This document shows, piece after piece, positions 6,391 to 12,790 of a DNA stretch of 12,790 nucleotides. The stretch covers positions 1 through 12,790 of the forward strand of contig DHWR01000170.1 in NCBI GenBank assembly GCA_002413265.1, given 5' to 3'. Position 1 is the first letter of the stretch. The number at the start of each line of letters is the position of its first letter. This DNA comes from Chloroflexi bacterium UBA5177 (GTDB taxonomy: Bacteria > Chloroflexota > UBA5177). A model generated the notes under the pieces. It searched no databases, was not told where the DNA came from, and worked only from the letters and a program-made list of their open reading frames with translations. Both the position numbers and the translations under genes were made by a program.

Positions 6391-6454
6391 TCGTGTTTCG
6401 CCAGCCGGAGATTGGTTCGCGCCGTTTCCGGCTCATTTTCTGCAGGCAGGTCCA

Positions 6455-7702
6455 ATGAAAAACGAGATCTCTTTGCCACTTGGCGGCCGATCCGGCGCGA
6501 CTCGCGACAGCCAGAGCCCCATGGGACCAGATCTCGAGGGGCAGGACGTCGTGATCTCGGTCGTCATGCCGTGTCTCGATGAAGAAGAGACAATCGGTGC
6601 CTGTGTCGAGAAGGCATTTGAAGGAATACGCCGTGCCGGCTTGCCAGGCGAGGTCATAGTCTCCGATAACGGATCGACCGACCGCTCCGTCGAGATCGCT
6701 CGGGAGCTTGGGGCGCGTGTGATTAATCAACCGAATCGAGGGTATGGCAACGCCTACCGTGCGGGGTTTGATGCGGCTCGAGGCAAGTACATCGTCATGG
6801 GCGACTCGGACGACACCTACGACTTTACCGAGATCGATAAGTTCATTGAGAAACTCCGCGAGGGCAACGAGTACGTTCTCGGCTCACGCTTCAACGGACA
6901 AATTCTACCTGGGGCCATGCCGTGGCTGCACCAGTACATTGGAAATCCAGTTCTCACGGGAATTCTAAATTTCATGTTCGGGCTTCGAAGCTCGGACGCT
7001 CATTCGGGCTTTCGCGCGTTCAGCAAGGATGCATATCGCCGGATGCGGCTGCAGACAACCGGGATGGAGTTCGCCAGCGAGCTCGTCATCAACGCCGCAC
7101 GGGCCAAACTGAAAGTCGCAGAGGTACCCATCGTCTACTACCCGCGGGGTGGGGAGTCGAAGCTGCGGTCCTTCCGGGACGGCTGGCGCCACCTTCGTTT
7201 CATGCTCATGTACAGTCCGGATCATCTGTTTTTGGTCCCGGGAGCCGTGCTTTTTCTGGTGGGGCTCATAGGCATGCTGGCCTTACTCCCCGGTCCCAAG
7301 GTGATCAACGGGCACGTCATCGACTATCACTTCATGTTTGTCTTCAGCTCGCTCGCAATCGTGGGCTTCCAGGTTTTGCTGACCGGTTTCTATGCAAAGG
7401 CCTACGCCTTCACGCACCGATTTGCGCCCGACGACCGCATGATCCAGCTTTTCTACCGTCACTTTTCGCTTGAGGAGTGGCTCATCGGCGGGTTCTTAGT
7501 GTTCTTGCTGGGCCTGGGCATCGATGTCGCGATTGTATTGCAATGGGCCCAGAATGGCTTCAAAAATCTCTTTGCGGTTCGCGAGGCTCTGCTCGCGTTG
7601 ACGCTCACCGTCATCGGACTTCAGCTCGTCTTCTCGTCGTTCTTGCTGAGCATTTTGAACATCACCAGTAAGCCGGTCGAACTTCCGACCGAAGTCGACT
7701 AG
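6455..7702 (+). CDS. GT2 glycosyltransferase with C-terminal membrane helices (dolichyl-phosphate-sugar synthase-like)
   Basis: A 415-residue inverting family 2 glycosyltransferase, likely moving a sugar from a nucleotide-sugar to a polyprenyl-phosphate or lipid acceptor at the inner membrane face. The GT-A domain covers about 33-245: VVISVVMPCLDEEETI (D42, E43), VSDNGSTDRS with D71, and the metal-binding KYIVMGDSDDTYDF with D117-D119-D120. GMEFASELVINAARAKLKVA and VYYPRGGESKL are typical of the DPM1/GtrB-like subgroup. Membrane helices lie at about 258-278, 290-312, 345-365 and 379-402, which suggests anchoring or a flippase-like part. The ATG at 6455 has AGG 4 nt upstream and a normal N-terminus; a TTG at 6383 would extend into the leader hairpin and is rejected. 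A promoter lies at 6330-6358. The methyltransferase follows after 10 nt, so the two form an operon. Confidence 0.9.
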   Translation: MKNEISLPLGGRSGATRDSQSPMGPDLEGQDVVISVVMPCLDEEETIGACVEKAFEGIRRAGLPGEVIVSDNGSTDRSVEIARELGARVINQPNRGYGNAYRAGFDAARGKYIVMGDSDDTYDFTEIDKFIEKLREGNEYVLGSRFNGQILPGAMPWLHQYIGNPVLTGILNFMFGLRSSDAHSGFRAFSKDAYRRMRLQTTGMEFASELVINAARAKLKVAEVPIVYYPRGGESKLRSFRDGWRHLRFMLMYSPDHLFLVPGAVLFLVGLIGMLALLPGPKVINGHVIDYHFMFVFSSLAIVGFQVLLTGFYAKAYAFTHRFAPDDRMIQLFYRHFSLEEWLIGGFLVFLLGLGIDVAIVLQWAQNGFKNLFAVREALLALTLTVIGLQLVFSSFLLSILNITSKPVELPTEVD

Positions 7703-7712
7703 GCAGCGGCAG

Positions 7713-8456
7713 TTGTCCGCGGGAGACTTGATCGTCGAGGCCGAAACCCCCCTACCCGGACCCATCGCGCTACAGATCCAGCAGGTGCTTTCGACTGCTC
7801 ACAATTACAACCGTTGGATCTACTCCCAGATCGAGCCGTTTCTCGGCAACCGGATTCTCGATGTGGGATGCGCCATAGGCAATATCACTCAGTTCTACGC
7901 TGACCGCGAGCTGATCATTGGTGTGGACGTCGTTTCAGAGGAGCTGGAGGTCGCGAGGGAGAGGTTCAAGGACAAGAACTACGAGGCCCATCATATGGAT
8001 GTCAGCTCGGATGCGCTGAGAGACTTTCGGTCACGCGACCTGGACACGGCCGTCTGCCTGAATGTGCTGGAACACGTCGAGGACGATGTCCACGCGCTTC
8101 AGAACATCTCGCACAGCCTCGCCCCAGGCGCCCGCATCTGTCTCTTGGTGCCGGTGAACAAGTGGCTCTTTGGTCCGATGGACGCCATCGACCACCACTA
8201 TCGGCGTTACACGAAGTCGGAGCTCAATCTAAAAGTTCGGGAGGCGGGCCTGACGGTCGAGCATCAGAATTACTTCAATCTGCTCGGCATCCCTGCCTGG
8301 TTCTTTACTAACAGAATTATGCGCCGCTCTCTGGCTGCCCCGGTACAGTACTCGCTGTACGACAGTCTCGTGCCGATTCTCAGCAGAATCGAGCGGCTCG
8401 TGTCCCCGCCAACGGGTCTTTCATTGGTGACCATCTGCAAGACACCCGCCGCCTAG
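7713..8456 (+). CDS. SAM-dependent class I methyltransferase
   Basis: A 247-residue cytoplasmic methyltransferase with a Rossmann fold. Motif I is RILDVGCAIGNIT (47-59, Ala in place of the usual second glycine). The acidic end of strand 2 is GVDVVS (D72), and VCLNVLEHVEDD (114-125) is the common post-I pattern. NYNRWIYSQIEPFLG at 31-45 and DHHYRRYTKSEL at 160-171 are typical of methyltransferases found beside lipid-sugar glycosyltransferases. The substrate cannot be read; a sugar or lipid-linked intermediate made by the adjacent GT2 is a reasonable guess. The start is uncertain: TTG at 7713, 10 nt after the GT2 stop, gives the expected N-terminus but has only a weak site; a second TTG at 7728 has GGGAG only 2 nt away. 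It is followed by one weak and one strong hairpin. Confidence 0.85.
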   Translation: MSAGDLIVEAETPLPGPIALQIQQVLSTAHNYNRWIYSQIEPFLGNRILDVGCAIGNITQFYADRELIIGVDVVSEELEVARERFKDKNYEAHHMDVSSDALRDFRSRDLDTAVCLNVLEHVEDDVHALQNISHSLAPGARICLLVPVNKWLFGPMDAIDHHYRRYTKSELNLKVREAGLTVEHQNYFNLLGIPAWFFTNRIMRRSLAAPVQYSLYDSLVPILSRIERLVSPPTGLSLVTICKTPAA

Positions 8457-8471
8457 ACGCCTCTCGCTACC

Positions 8472-8494
8472 ACGCGATCTCCTCCTAATCGCGT
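8472..8494 (+). terminator. Weak hairpin after the methyltransferase
   Basis: ACGCGAT and ATCGCGT form a 7-bp perfect stem around a 9-nt loop, starting 16 nt after the stop and followed by TTCTTA. The T-tract is poor, so it may be a partial terminator or a 3-prime end stabiliser. Confidence 0.4.
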
Positions 8495-8609
8495 TTCTTA
8501 CCCTACTCCAATGAGGCTCAAACGTGGCGTCAATGTTGTGGGAGTAATCTCGGGAGGAGAGTAGACGTGCGCTGAATGGAGCGAGCGGCTCCCTTCACCA
8601 CCTGAGACC

Positions 8610-8640
8610 AAAAAGGGGCGCGAGAAACGCGCCCCTTTTT
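8610..8640. terminator. Strong bidirectional intrinsic terminator
   Basis: AAAAAGGGGCGCG pairs perfectly with CGCGCCCCTTTTT over 13 bp around an AGAAA loop. The A-tract on one side and T-tract on the other make it work on both strands. It lies between the converging methyltransferase and DUF2079 genes, 12 nt beyond the stop of the latter (8653), and would end both transcripts. Confidence 0.9.
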
Positions 8641-8652
8641 GATTCCGCGCAA

Positions 8653-10647
8653 CTACCAGGAAAGCGTCTGGGTGCCCACCGAAGTCAAGGCGCCACGATG
8701 CTGCCAAGCCGTCCCGCACGATGGACGCGTGAGCCCGGGCTGAATGCTGAGCTGAAGTTCGGCCATGCCGGGGTCATTCGACTGCGTCTCGAGTGGCTGC
8801 ATGGCGACTCGGTAGGTGTGTCCGCCAATCCACTTCGTGGTTGGAAGCCAATAAAGGCTTGCCGACATCGAGCAACCAATCTCTCTGCCCGCCTGGATCT
8901 CGAAAATGACAGGAATGTAGTTGCCCGGGTGTGATGAATGGGACCGCAGATAGATGTTGTACTCGAGATTTGGTATTCGATGGTTTGGCTGGTCGGTCCG
9001 GGCGACGTCGTAACCCACCAGCTGCATTTCGTTGATCTGGCCGCCGAGAGGCTGCTGTGGACGCGCCTGGTCGGCCCTCATGAAGCCGTAGAACGATGCA
9101 GGAATTCGTTTGTTCCCAGCCCCTCTGCGAAGGTAAATCAGACCATCCCTCGCCGCCACCACTCCCCAACCTTGATGAAGCAGCTCCATCGCTTTGGCGT
9201 GAATGTCGGGGAGAGGTTGGGCGTACTCCGGAGCCGAGATATCCAAAACGACGTCATTCGCGGGAACGAGTGGGGGCTGCCTCCCGGTGTCAGCGAACAG
9301 ATACAGATAATGCCTGCTACTGAGGTGGGGATCCAGCTGATCTTGGGTTGAAACCGGTGCCCCGGGCGGCACCATCGAAACAAAACGGTCCGCCAGTCGC
9401 TGGTGCGGACCGATCGATACCACCGCGTAGTTTGGCCCGATTGGCGTGTAACCGAACGCGTTTTGGGTCACCAGCGCCGCAAGCAGGACGTACAAGGCCA
9501 CAGCTACCGTCGCCCGCCGAGCGGGCACCGCTCGGCCCAGCAGCTGTCGGGCGCGGGCTGCTCCAACTATCGAGGCAACCACCACCACCGAGATCAGCTC
9601 GGCCGAATTGTCACCAACTCCCGAGTACATGTGAAAATCGCTGCTCAAGAGATTGAGGACGAAGGTCGGAGCCCCGAGGAGCAGAATCTCGGGCGCCAGC
9701 AAAGCGAGGAGCCCCGCGGGAATCAGCAGGTACCGAACATAGTCCGCTTTCGGCCAAATAAGAAGATGACTTGCAATAGCCCGCGGGTCGTGAAGGATGG
9801 TGTGGATCACCCCACCAATACCGTGCCCTGATCCCTCCAAATAGCCATAGCGGGTGTGAAGGTACGTCAGCGTACCCGGCTGTCGATAGTGATGCTCTAT
9901 GACGAACACGGCGAACAACGACCACAGGATGCCCGCGACCGCTGTCAGGAGGCCAATTCTCCGTTCGCTCTGAACTTTGGCTATGTACAGACCGAACAAG
10001 GCCACGGTCAAGCCGATCTCCTCTTTCGTCGCCATCGCCAGCAGGCAACACACCGCAAAAGGCAGATACTGGCGTCGATAGGCAAACAAAAATGCGGCGA
10101 TGAGCAACGGCGTTGCCAGCGCCACGGGGTGGAATTCGTAAAGGTTCATCGCCTCCAAGGTCGGAAAAAGCAGATAGACGAGACTGAAGATCACTCCAGC
10201 GAGGGCGCTCGACAACACGTCTCGAGCGAGCAGGTACGTCGGTACGGCTCCCAGCGCCAGGGCCGCGGTTTGCAGCACTATCAAGCTCTCTGGGCCTGGA
10301 TGTATGAGATAGGAGAGCGACAACAGTGGAAATATCGGCTCTACATGGAACGAGAGGCGAGTCGTCGTCCCCCAGGCTTCGAGCTGCCACGGAAGACGGA
10401 TATTGGTGAAAAAGAAGGGATGCCCGTGTATCGTGTTCCACGCAGCCTGCCCCATGTTGCCCATGTCAAGCGCGTGCATCTGGTATCCCCAGTAGCGGCG
10501 GAGACTCAGCCATCCGAAGAGCATTCCGTAGCCAAAGGCGAAGAGCCCAACCAGCCCTAGCGCTAGTGCATCGATCGTAGAAATCCGCGAGGTCGCGCCG
10601 ATAGACGGTTGATCGTCGCGCTCCTGCGCCGTGGCCGGACTTGACAT
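8653..10647 (-). CDS. DUF2079 polytopic membrane protein (GT-C-like)
   Basis: A 664-residue protein of the DUF2079 family, whose members are multi-span membrane proteins that resemble GT-C glycosyltransferases; the reaction is not established. A first helix (about 25-48) is followed by the family signature MHALDMGNMGQAAWNTIHGH, where the aspartate (D61) is in the place of a GT-C loop catalytic acid (inference). YEFHPVALATPLLIAAFL and KEEIGLTVALFGLY are also typical, and about nine to ten helices lie in the first 430 residues. The last 230 residues are hydrophilic and end in a beta-rich, probably extracytoplasmic domain (INEMQLVGYDV, then strands). The ATG at 10647 was chosen over a start at 10743, which would add a charged 32-residue lead and overlap the neighbour's start. 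It has no Shine-Dalgarno, but a TATAAT lies 9 nt upstream. It is a monocistronic unit ending at the shared terminator. Confidence 0.88.
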   Translation of the reverse strand: MSSPATAQERDDQPSIGATSRISTIDALALGLVGLFAFGYGMLFGWLSLRRYWGYQMHALDMGNMGQAAWNTIHGHPFFFTNIRLPWQLEAWGTTTRLSFHVEPIFPLLSLSYLIHPGPESLIVLQTAALALGAVPTYLLARDVLSSALAGVIFSLVYLLFPTLEAMNLYEFHPVALATPLLIAAFLFAYRRQYLPFAVCCLLAMATKEEIGLTVALFGLYIAKVQSERRIGLLTAVAGILWSLFAVFVIEHHYRQPGTLTYLHTRYGYLEGSGHGIGGVIHTILHDPRAIASHLLIWPKADYVRYLLIPAGLLALLAPEILLLGAPTFVLNLLSSDFHMYSGVGDNSAELISVVVVASIVGAARARQLLGRAVPARRATVAVALYVLLAALVTQNAFGYTPIGPNYAVVSIGPHQRLADRFVSMVPPGAPVSTQDQLDPHLSSRHYLYLFADTGRQPPLVPANDVVLDISAPEYAQPLPDIHAKAMELLHQGWGVVAARDGLIYLRRGAGNKRIPASFYGFMRADQARPQQPLGGQINEMQLVGYDVARTDQPNHRIPNLEYNIYLRSHSSHPGNYIPVIFEIQAGREIGCSMSASLYWLPTTKWIGGHTYRVAMQPLETQSNDPGMAELQLSIQPGLTRPSCGTAWQHRGALTSVGTQTLSW

Positions 10648-10656
10648 AGCGGGCAA

Positions 10657-10662
10657 ATTATA
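10657..10662 (-). promoter_or_regulatory. Perfect -10 hexamer directly upstream of the DUF2079 start
   Basis: The minus strand carries TATAAT with only 9 nt between it and the ATG at 10647. Transcription from it would start within a few bases of the ATG, giving a nearly leaderless message, which agrees with the absence of a Shine-Dalgarno. No convincing -35 hexamer is visible at 16-18 nt spacing, so the match may be chance. Confidence 0.4.
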
Positions 10663-10726
10663 CGGGCGGGCTGTTGCCCCTTCTCGTCGGCCTCTGGTAG
10701 CCTGTCCACATATTCGGGCTGGGGAA

Positions 10727-10739
10727 GAGGCAGCGTCTG
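10727..10739 (+). promoter_or_regulatory. Ribosome binding site and putative CTG start of the secreted hydrolase
   Basis: GAGG (10727-10730, within GGGGAAGAGG) stands 6 nt before CTG 10737-10739. The two other plus-strand frames close at TGA 10738 and TAG 10745, so an upstream ATG in a shifted frame cannot supply the start without a sequence error here. Confidence 0.45.
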
Positions 10740-12790
10740 ACACGTAGTCGTCCGGGCATTCGCGCGCTTGGCGCCGCGAGCATTATTCTTCTGTGCTTGG
10801 TGCAGTCCGCACACGGCAGCGCCATCGCGATACTGCCTCCGGTCGCCAACGCCGATGGCAGGCTCGGGCTGTGCGACGTGTTGGCCGGCTCTTCGAAATT
10901 AGGGACCTCGTGGGCCGCCATGGCGTACAACGCGGGTGCCCGCATCAACCGGTGGGAGTTCCGCTGGGACCGCTTGGAGAAGAAGCGCGGGGTGTGGAAT
11001 TTCTCTGCCGATGACCCTGTGGTTGCGTCTGACTCTGCCAACCAGCTCTCGACCCTCGGCATTCTCATTGGGACTCCCGGCTGGGCGGTCGCATCGGGCA
11101 AGCGACCCGGCAACGGTGTGCCGGCTGGTCTCTACCGCGATCCCTCAGACCCTCGTAATCTCTGGGCCGCTTATGTTCGTGGAACGGTGCGCCACTATGC
11201 GGGCCAGGTCAGCACCTGGGAGGTATGGAACGAGCCCGATCTCTCCTTCTTCTGGAGTGGAAACGCCCGCGACTACTTCAGACTCCTGAAAGTGGCCGAC
11301 CTCGTCATTGCCTCCGTCGACCCCTCGGCCAAGGTATCAGCGGCTGGTATGGTCGCACCGGATCTTCAATTCTTTACGCGAGTGCTCCAGATCGCCCGCG
11401 CCGACCCGGGATGGCAAGCCAACCACGGCTACTTTGATGTCACCGCCTGGCACGCGTATGGACCAGCCCGGTTGCTCTACGACAACGTGACGCGCATCCG
11501 CACCGTGCTAAACGACTATGGATACCTGGGTACGCCCATATGGATCACGGAGGACGGGTTTCCGTCCTCAAATCCAAATGGTGAGCCAAGGCAAGCTGCC
11601 TACGTACTGCAAACCATCGTGTACGCGCTCGCCGCCGGGGCCAGCAAGGTGTTCGTTTATCGTGCTAGCGACGACCCCTTGCCGAAGACCTGGGGACTGA
11701 TTTCCGCCGCCGGTCTGCCTCGACAGGGATACGTGGCGTTTCAGGTGGCGGCACGCTTTCTGTCCGGCACCAGGGTCCCCGCCTACGCGCCAACCGACCA
11801 GCTCGAGCGTTTCACATTCTATGCCGCGACCACGCGCGTCACCATTCTCTGGAACCACTCCACCCAGGATCGAACTGTCAACGTCGACGCTGCCGGCCCT
11901 TCCGCCACTCTCATCGACTGGACGGGCGCACTAACCATTCTGCAGTCAGTGAACGGCCAGTTTCGGCTGTCGCTTCCCGGTGCGGCCTACAACGCCGGCG
12001 TCGATACCCAGGGCAAGGTGGTCGGAGGTCCCCCGGAGCTATTGCTCGAAGACAACATTGTTCCCACCGGGATTGCGGGCACCTCCTATATCTCTCCCCT
12101 GACGGGCATATCGCGACGTTTGCTGCTCTTCAACGACGGATCGATGCCCGAGACAGCTGTGGTCGCATCCACTCTGCGCTCCAAGCAGCGGGAAGTCGTG
12201 CAGCTTGCGCCCGCCAGCTCAAAGTCCATCGACCTCGACCTTCTCTCCGGGGAAGGCTACGGAGGCGCGTACCGCATCTCCTCCACGTCAACCATTTCCG
12301 GAGCAGCCGTCTCAGATCGCGCCTCATCGCTGCCGACTTCGGCGTCTCCCATTTGGTCCATTGCTTCATCAGTCCACAACGTGACGATCAGCAACCCGGC
12401 CCCGCGGCCCACGCAAGCTCAGGTCATGGCTTATGGGCGGCACGGCCGCCTGGTTGCACATTCATCTCTGCGCCTGCAGGCGTTTGGCTCCGCCGCCTGG
12501 CACGTCCCCACAGCGTTTCGACTCGCCTCTCTATCCCTCTCGGTCGAGGCTCCTGGCGGTGTGGTCGTCTCTCCCTTCGACTCTCGAGCGGCTGCTCAGC
12601 CGTCGCCACAGAACACCTGGTACGCCATCAAACCCGAAACGTCGCTGAGGCTTTTCAATCCGTCAGCGACGGCCACCGCTCATACGAGCGTTCGTTTCCT
12701 CGGTAGTGAAGCAGTGCAGTCCGAGCAAGTGGTCCTCTTACCGCATCACACGGCGCAAATCTCCACGCAGCACGCGAGCGAGGCGACGCT
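10737..12790 (+). CDS. Secreted clan GH-A glycoside hydrolase (GH39-like) with beta-sandwich tail (partial, C-terminus beyond right edge)
   Basis: An open frame of 684 codons that continues past the window. Residues 2-29 form a signal peptide (TRSRPGIR, then GAASIILLCLVQ, then SAHGSA). The (beta/alpha)8 domain follows at about 40-360: MAYNAGARINRWEFRWDRLE, WEVWNEPD with E166 as likely acid/base, and WITEDGF with E272 as likely nucleophile. These fit retaining hydrolases of GH39/GH5 type, such as xylosidases or endo-acting enzymes; the substrate is not readable. After it come beta-rich modules at about 445-535, 542-620 and from 627, each with RLLLFNDGS-, VTISNPA- or LRLFNPSAT-like strands. The frame opens after a TAG at 10698 and has no ATG, GTG or TTG before the signal peptide. 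The best start is CTG 10737, with GAGG 6 nt upstream. ATG 10920 would cut off the export signal and first barrel strand. Confidence 0.82.
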   Translation, partial: MTRSRPGIRALGAASIILLCLVQSAHGSAIAILPPVANADGRLGLCDVLAGSSKLGTSWAAMAYNAGARINRWEFRWDRLEKKRGVWNFSADDPVVASDSANQLSTLGILIGTPGWAVASGKRPGNGVPAGLYRDPSDPRNLWAAYVRGTVRHYAGQVSTWEVWNEPDLSFFWSGNARDYFRLLKVADLVIASVDPSAKVSAAGMVAPDLQFFTRVLQIARADPGWQANHGYFDVTAWHAYGPARLLYDNVTRIRTVLNDYGYLGTPIWITEDGFPSSNPNGEPRQAAYVLQTIVYALAAGASKVFVYRASDDPLPKTWGLISAAGLPRQGYVAFQVAARFLSGTRVPAYAPTDQLERFTFYAATTRVTILWNHSTQDRTVNVDAAGPSATLIDWTGALTILQSVNGQFRLSLPGAAYNAGVDTQGKVVGGPPELLLEDNIVPTGIAGTSYISPLTGISRRLLLFNDGSMPETAVVASTLRSKQREVVQLAPASSKSIDLDLLSGEGYGGAYRISSTSTISGAAVSDRASSLPTSASPIWSIASSVHNVTISNPAPRPTQAQVMAYGRHGRLVAHSSLRLQAFGSAAWHVPTAFRLASLSLSVEAPGGVVVSPFDSRAAAQPSPQNTWYAIKPETSLRLFNPSATATAHTSVRFLGSEAVQSEQVVLLPHHTAQISTQHASEAT

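Noticed and set aside
6922..7473. Plus-strand frame of 183 codons overlapping the GT2 gene
   Set aside because: Shifted frame within the catalytic and membrane parts of the glycosyltransferase; no start site and no motif.
9856..10560. Plus-strand frame of 234 codons antisense to the DUF2079 gene
   Set aside because: The opposite strand encodes the DUF2079 signature motifs and membrane helices. This frame is Gln/Arg-rich without domains, the usual complement of hydrophobic codons.
10674..10703. TTGCCC with TAGCCT as a promoter for the hydrolase gene
   Set aside because: The spacing of 18 is acceptable but the -10 matches only three of six bases; too weak to list as a feature.
1..12790. CRISPR array, insertion sequence, tRNA or attachment site
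   Set aside because: Reading both strands, I saw no regularly spaced direct repeats, no terminal inverted repeats with a transposase, no cloverleaf-like run and no integrase. The genes are housekeeping or envelope type.

Overview
The window is GC-rich (roughly 60% by eye), densely coding bacterial chromosome. It holds no mobile element, CRISPR array, tRNA or rRNA that I can see. The gene content (zinc-finger RecO, a YkuD-type L,D-transpeptidase, DUF2079 polytopic protein, GT2 with C-terminal membrane helices, secreted clan GH-A hydrolase with beta-sandwich tail, DehI-type dehalogenase, methylmalonyl-CoA epimerase) suggests an uncultured, free-living, probably soil bacterium. Chloroflexota/Dormibacterota-like Terrabacteria would fit, but that assignment is an inference from gene flavour, not something the bases prove.

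Layout. (1) 1-2696, minus strand: recO, then a secreted multi-domain L,D-transpeptidase, then the N-terminal third of a zinc alcohol dehydrogenase that runs off the left edge. (2) 2739-3663, plus strand: a possible 28-codon small ORF and a PP2C-type Ser/Thr phosphatase. (3) 3685-6151, minus strand: a three-gene group transcribed in the order (alpha/alpha)-barrel protein, methylmalonyl-CoA epimerase (stop and start overlap by 3 nt within GTGA), DehI-family 2-haloacid dehalogenase-like protein. (4) 6353-8456, plus strand: a good sigma70-like promoter, a GT2 glycosyltransferase and a SAM methyltransferase, closed by a strong hairpin shared with the next, convergent gene. (5) 8653-10647, minus strand: a DUF2079 membrane protein. 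(6) 10737 to the right edge, plus strand: a secreted GH39-like hydrolase that is open at the window end and apparently starts at a CTG codon.

How the genes fit together. Regions 4-6, and possibly the (alpha/alpha)-barrel gene of region 3, look like a small cell-envelope carbohydrate neighbourhood: a lipid-phosphate-sugar type GT2 with membrane helices, a methyltransferase, a GT-C-like membrane protein and a secreted glycosidase. The L,D-transpeptidase also acts on the wall. Region 3 mixes carbohydrate, propionyl-CoA and haloacid chemistry in one apparent transcription unit and is the oddest combination here. Several starts differ from the longest open frame; they are set by ribosome binding sites at 1834, 4575, 6455 and 10647. 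I did not find a clearly new biological system. The best leads are the DehI/epimerase/barrel operon, the CTG start and modular tail of the hydrolase, and the barrel protein itself.
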